This document shows, in pieces, positions 48,933 to 50,555 of a stretch of 50,555 bases of DNA. Each line of letters opens with the position of its first letter. The first letter of the stretch is position 1. The DNA comes from an uncultured Eubacteriales bacterium (GTDB lineage: Bacteria > Bacillota > Clostridia > UBA1381). The DNA is taken from contig CAJKHT010000010.1 of NCBI GenBank assembly GCA_905199755.1, positions 1 to 50,555 of the forward strand, given 5' to 3'. A model generated the notes under the pieces. The model was not told the DNA's origin, searched no databases, and worked only from the letters and a program-made list of their open reading frames with translations. Position numbers and translations under genes: made by a program.

Positions 48933-50420
48933 TTAATTCAGCAACTGAATCAACTGCTCCTCGTTAATAATTTCTATATCACTACCCTTTTCTTTATATT
49001 CTATTGCTTTTTTCATTTTCCCCGTCATTGCTATGGAATTTGTAACAAGATAATCTGTTTTCATAGTTACTGAATCCCCACACAGTCCGCCGACATTTTT
49101 TATTCTTTGATAAGCTTCTGCACGAGTCATTGTTTCTAAATATCCTGTTATTACTATAGTTTTATTAAATAATGCATGGTTCTCATCGAATTCATCTGTT
49201 GTGGCTTGAATGTCTTTTGATTGTAAATACTTACTTTTTTTAGCTTGCGGTTTTCTCAATTTCCTTGACATATACAAATCATCATAATCAGCACATGGTA
49301 ACTCTATTAATTTCTGATAACATTTCCATGTGGTATAACAATCATCCAAAGAACGATGTGCATTTTCTACATCAATATTCAAATATTTTGCTATAGAACC
49401 AAGTTTATAGTTTTCTATATCACATATACGCTCCTTTGCAAGACGCATGGTATCACTATAATAATTACCGATGCTTTTATTCGTCAATTCATATATTTTA
49501 TTATTCAATCGGTCTATATCAAATATTATATTATGACCGACAATAATATCATCACCTATAAAAGACAGTATTTCATTAATATGTTCCGAAAAAGGTCTCG
49601 CTTCGGATAACATATCGTTTGTAATTCCGGTTAATTCTGATATGTAATAAGGAATTTGGTTTTCAGTACTTATAAGAAAGCTTAATGTGTCAACCACTTG
49701 ATTATTTTTAACTTTTATAGCTGCAAATTCTAAAATGTCATTTTTATATCCTATTCCCGTTGTTTCAATATCTAACACAACATATGTATTTAATGGCTCT
49801 TCTATTGACTCTCCCCGTAATTGTGTTATTGGCACCCTTTCTTCATGGGGAATATCTATATTTAATATTACAGAGCGTTTCATCAACGACAAATTCCGTC
49901 TGACTTTGCTGTCGTCAACAGCACCATTTTCATCAAATACAGCATAATCTCCCTCAAAAATCAAACCTTTTTCAATATTACGTTTATATTTGCACAATCT
50001 GGCATCTGATTTATTAGGATTGGTACATGCCAATGCATTACTACATTCTTTCCATCGACTGCAAAACGAATATGTATCACCTGCATTTTTAATATATATT
50101 TCATCATATAACAAAACCCAAAATTCAGCATAATAATTAATTATTTCCATATCCATAATATTTATCATTATAGGGAAAGTATCACTTTGGGCAGAACTTC
50201 TGTCAAAGTACAGCCAAAGTTCTTCCAGTAAAGGGACTACACTTTCCGGTAAGCAAACGTAATCAGAACCTTTAATTTTACGAAAGTGGCATATTTTATA
50301 TGAAGCAAAATATACACTGTTTTTGCTTTGGTTTTCTTGAAATCTCAGTAATTCAGTATCTCTTTCATTTTTATCTAACAACTTCTTAAATAATTCATAA
50401 AAAGTACAGTCCGCAGTCAT
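48933..50420 (-). CDS. DEDDh exonuclease with C-terminal BRCT domain and N-terminal Cys-containing domain
   Basis: A 495-residue protein in three parts. Residues 1-195 are an unassigned domain with a four-cysteine set (Cys120, 126, 132, 143; FCSRWKECSNALACTNPN), possibly a metal site. Residues about 213-375 are a DnaQ-like exonuclease: Asp217 and Glu219 in VVLDIETTGIG, Asp301 in VGHNIIFDID, His355 and Asp359 in AHRSLDD, so all catalytic residues are present. Residues about 415-495 are a BRCT domain (FNKTIVITGYLETMTRAEAY ... TDYLVTNS), as in DNA ligase or polymerase-linked exonucleases. It is AT-rich compared with genes left of the tRNA. ATG 50420 is chosen. It precedes the toxin-antitoxin pair by 25 bases. 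Confidence 0.88.
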   Translation of the reverse strand: MTADCTFYELFKKLLDKNERDTELLRFQENQSKNSVYFASYKICHFRKIKGSDYVCLPESVVPLLEELWLYFDRSSAQSDTFPIMINIMDMEIINYYAEFWVLLYDEIYIKNAGDTYSFCSRWKECSNALACTNPNKSDARLCKYKRNIEKGLIFEGDYAVFDENGAVDDSKVRRNLSLMKRSVILNIDIPHEERVPITQLRGESIEEPLNTYVVLDIETTGIGYKNDILEFAAIKVKNNQVVDTLSFLISTENQIPYYISELTGITNDMLSEARPFSEHINEILSFIGDDIIVGHNIIFDIDRLNNKIYELTNKSIGNYYSDTMRLAKERICDIENYKLGSIAKYLNIDVENAHRSLDDCYTTWKCYQKLIELPCADYDDLYMSRKLRKPQAKKSKYLQSKDIQATTDEFDENHALFNKTIVITGYLETMTRAEAYQRIKNVGGLCGDSVTMKTDYLVTNSIAMTGKMKKAIEYKEKGSDIEIINEEQLIQLLN

Positions 50421-50494
50421 AATCAATTCTCTTTTCTTTAGTTTTTTTAATGGTATAACATAATAACAGTCTTTTTATGTTAATATATATTTAT

Positions 50495-50536
50495 ATTATA
50501 TTACGGATTGCAGTGCTTATGTAAAGCTTTACATAA
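50495..50536 (-). promoter_or_regulatory. Putative promoter and 20-bp palindrome before the exonuclease-BRCT gene
   Basis: Minus strand: -10 TATAAT (50500-50495) and -35 TTTACA (50525-50520), 19 bases apart; TAATAT gives a shorter spacing. The -35 is inside a perfect 20-bp palindrome, 50517-50536, with core GTAAAGCTTTAC. It may be the operator for the exonuclease/toxin-antitoxin transcript or belong to a gene beyond the window. The 129 bases right of the gene hold nothing else that I can identify. Confidence 0.5.
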
Positions 50537-50555
50537 AATGTGTATTGGAAAGTAA

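Noticed and set aside
46927..50555. Prophage interpretation of the right-hand element
   Set aside because: No capsid, terminase, portal, lysis or phage repressor genes are visible in the part seen; the evidence supports only a generic integrative element.
1..50555. CRISPR arrays, rRNA genes, insertion sequences or a replication origin
   Set aside because: I saw no regularly spaced repeats, rRNA sequence, transposase with terminal repeats, or DnaA-box cluster.

Overview
The window reads as chromosome of a low-GC Gram-positive bacterium of the class Clostridia. The evidence is the ctsR-mcsA-mcsB-clpC stress operon with a textbook CtsR box, the single-chain alpha2-type glycyl-tRNA synthetase, a lysine riboswitch, strong AGGAGG-type ribosome binding sites, consensus TTGACA/TATAAT promoters, and two secreted proteins with S-layer homology (SLH) motifs. 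I cannot name the genus. Most genes look like ordinary vertically inherited core genes. The last 3.4 kb are visibly more AT-rich and look like the edge of an integrated element. Layout, left to right: (1) 1-2357: a DEDDh exonuclease cut by the window edge, divergent from a cytoplasmic family-3 glycosidase. (2) 2395-7472: a complete five-gene Liv-type branched-chain amino-acid/amide ABC importer, with two hairpins after the binding-protein gene that probably let it be made in excess. (3) 7497-14240: a TetR regulator with a palindromic operator, an MMPL/RND transporter, and an overlapping 1182-residue surface protein in which a beta-helix is interrupted by about 440 residues of predicted coiled coil. 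(4) 14308-18775: the protein-quality-control operon ctsR-mcsA-mcsB-clpC, with an unusually short McsA. (5) 18800-22514, minus strand: glyQS, mscL and an ABC exporter, apparently one operon. (6) 22544-28935: a methionine block, with metY divergent from metF, a stand-alone MetH reactivation-domain protein, a three-domain MetH, and a HAD phosphatase. Together these make homocysteine and methylate it using folate and B12. (7) 28941-34210: an SLH-tethered M13 metalloprotease followed closely by queF-queC-queD-queE-folE, a complete GTP-to-preQ1 pathway. The block is closed by a perfect 40-bp palindromic terminator that contains the stop codons of both converging genes. (8) 34207-37688: a ROK repressor divergent from PfkB kinase, lyxose/mannose-type isomerase and class II aldolase genes, forming a small isomerise-phosphorylate-cleave sugar module. 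(9) 37723-40089: asd-dapA under a lysine riboswitch. (10) 40125-41370: an MFS permease. (11) 41447-45957: a four-gene envelope operon (zinc-ribbon membrane protein, TPM-domain protein, LRR/SLH surface protein, SPFH protein with three zinc ribbons). It resembles the Bacillus ydjGHI membrane-stress module but has no adjacent PspA gene and carries an extra surface protein. (12) 45909-46651, minus strand: an XRE regulator translationally coupled to a membrane-anchored zinc-site protein. (13) 46858-50555: tRNA-Thr(GGT), then a minus-strand tyrosine integrase, a YgiT/DUF4258 toxin-antitoxin-like pair and a DEDDh-exonuclease/BRCT protein. This is most simply read as one end of an integrative element at the tRNA 3' end, continuing past the right edge. 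The least explained parts are the MMPL/beta-helix operon, the extended ydjGHI-like operon, and the exonuclease-BRCT plus toxin-antitoxin cassette.
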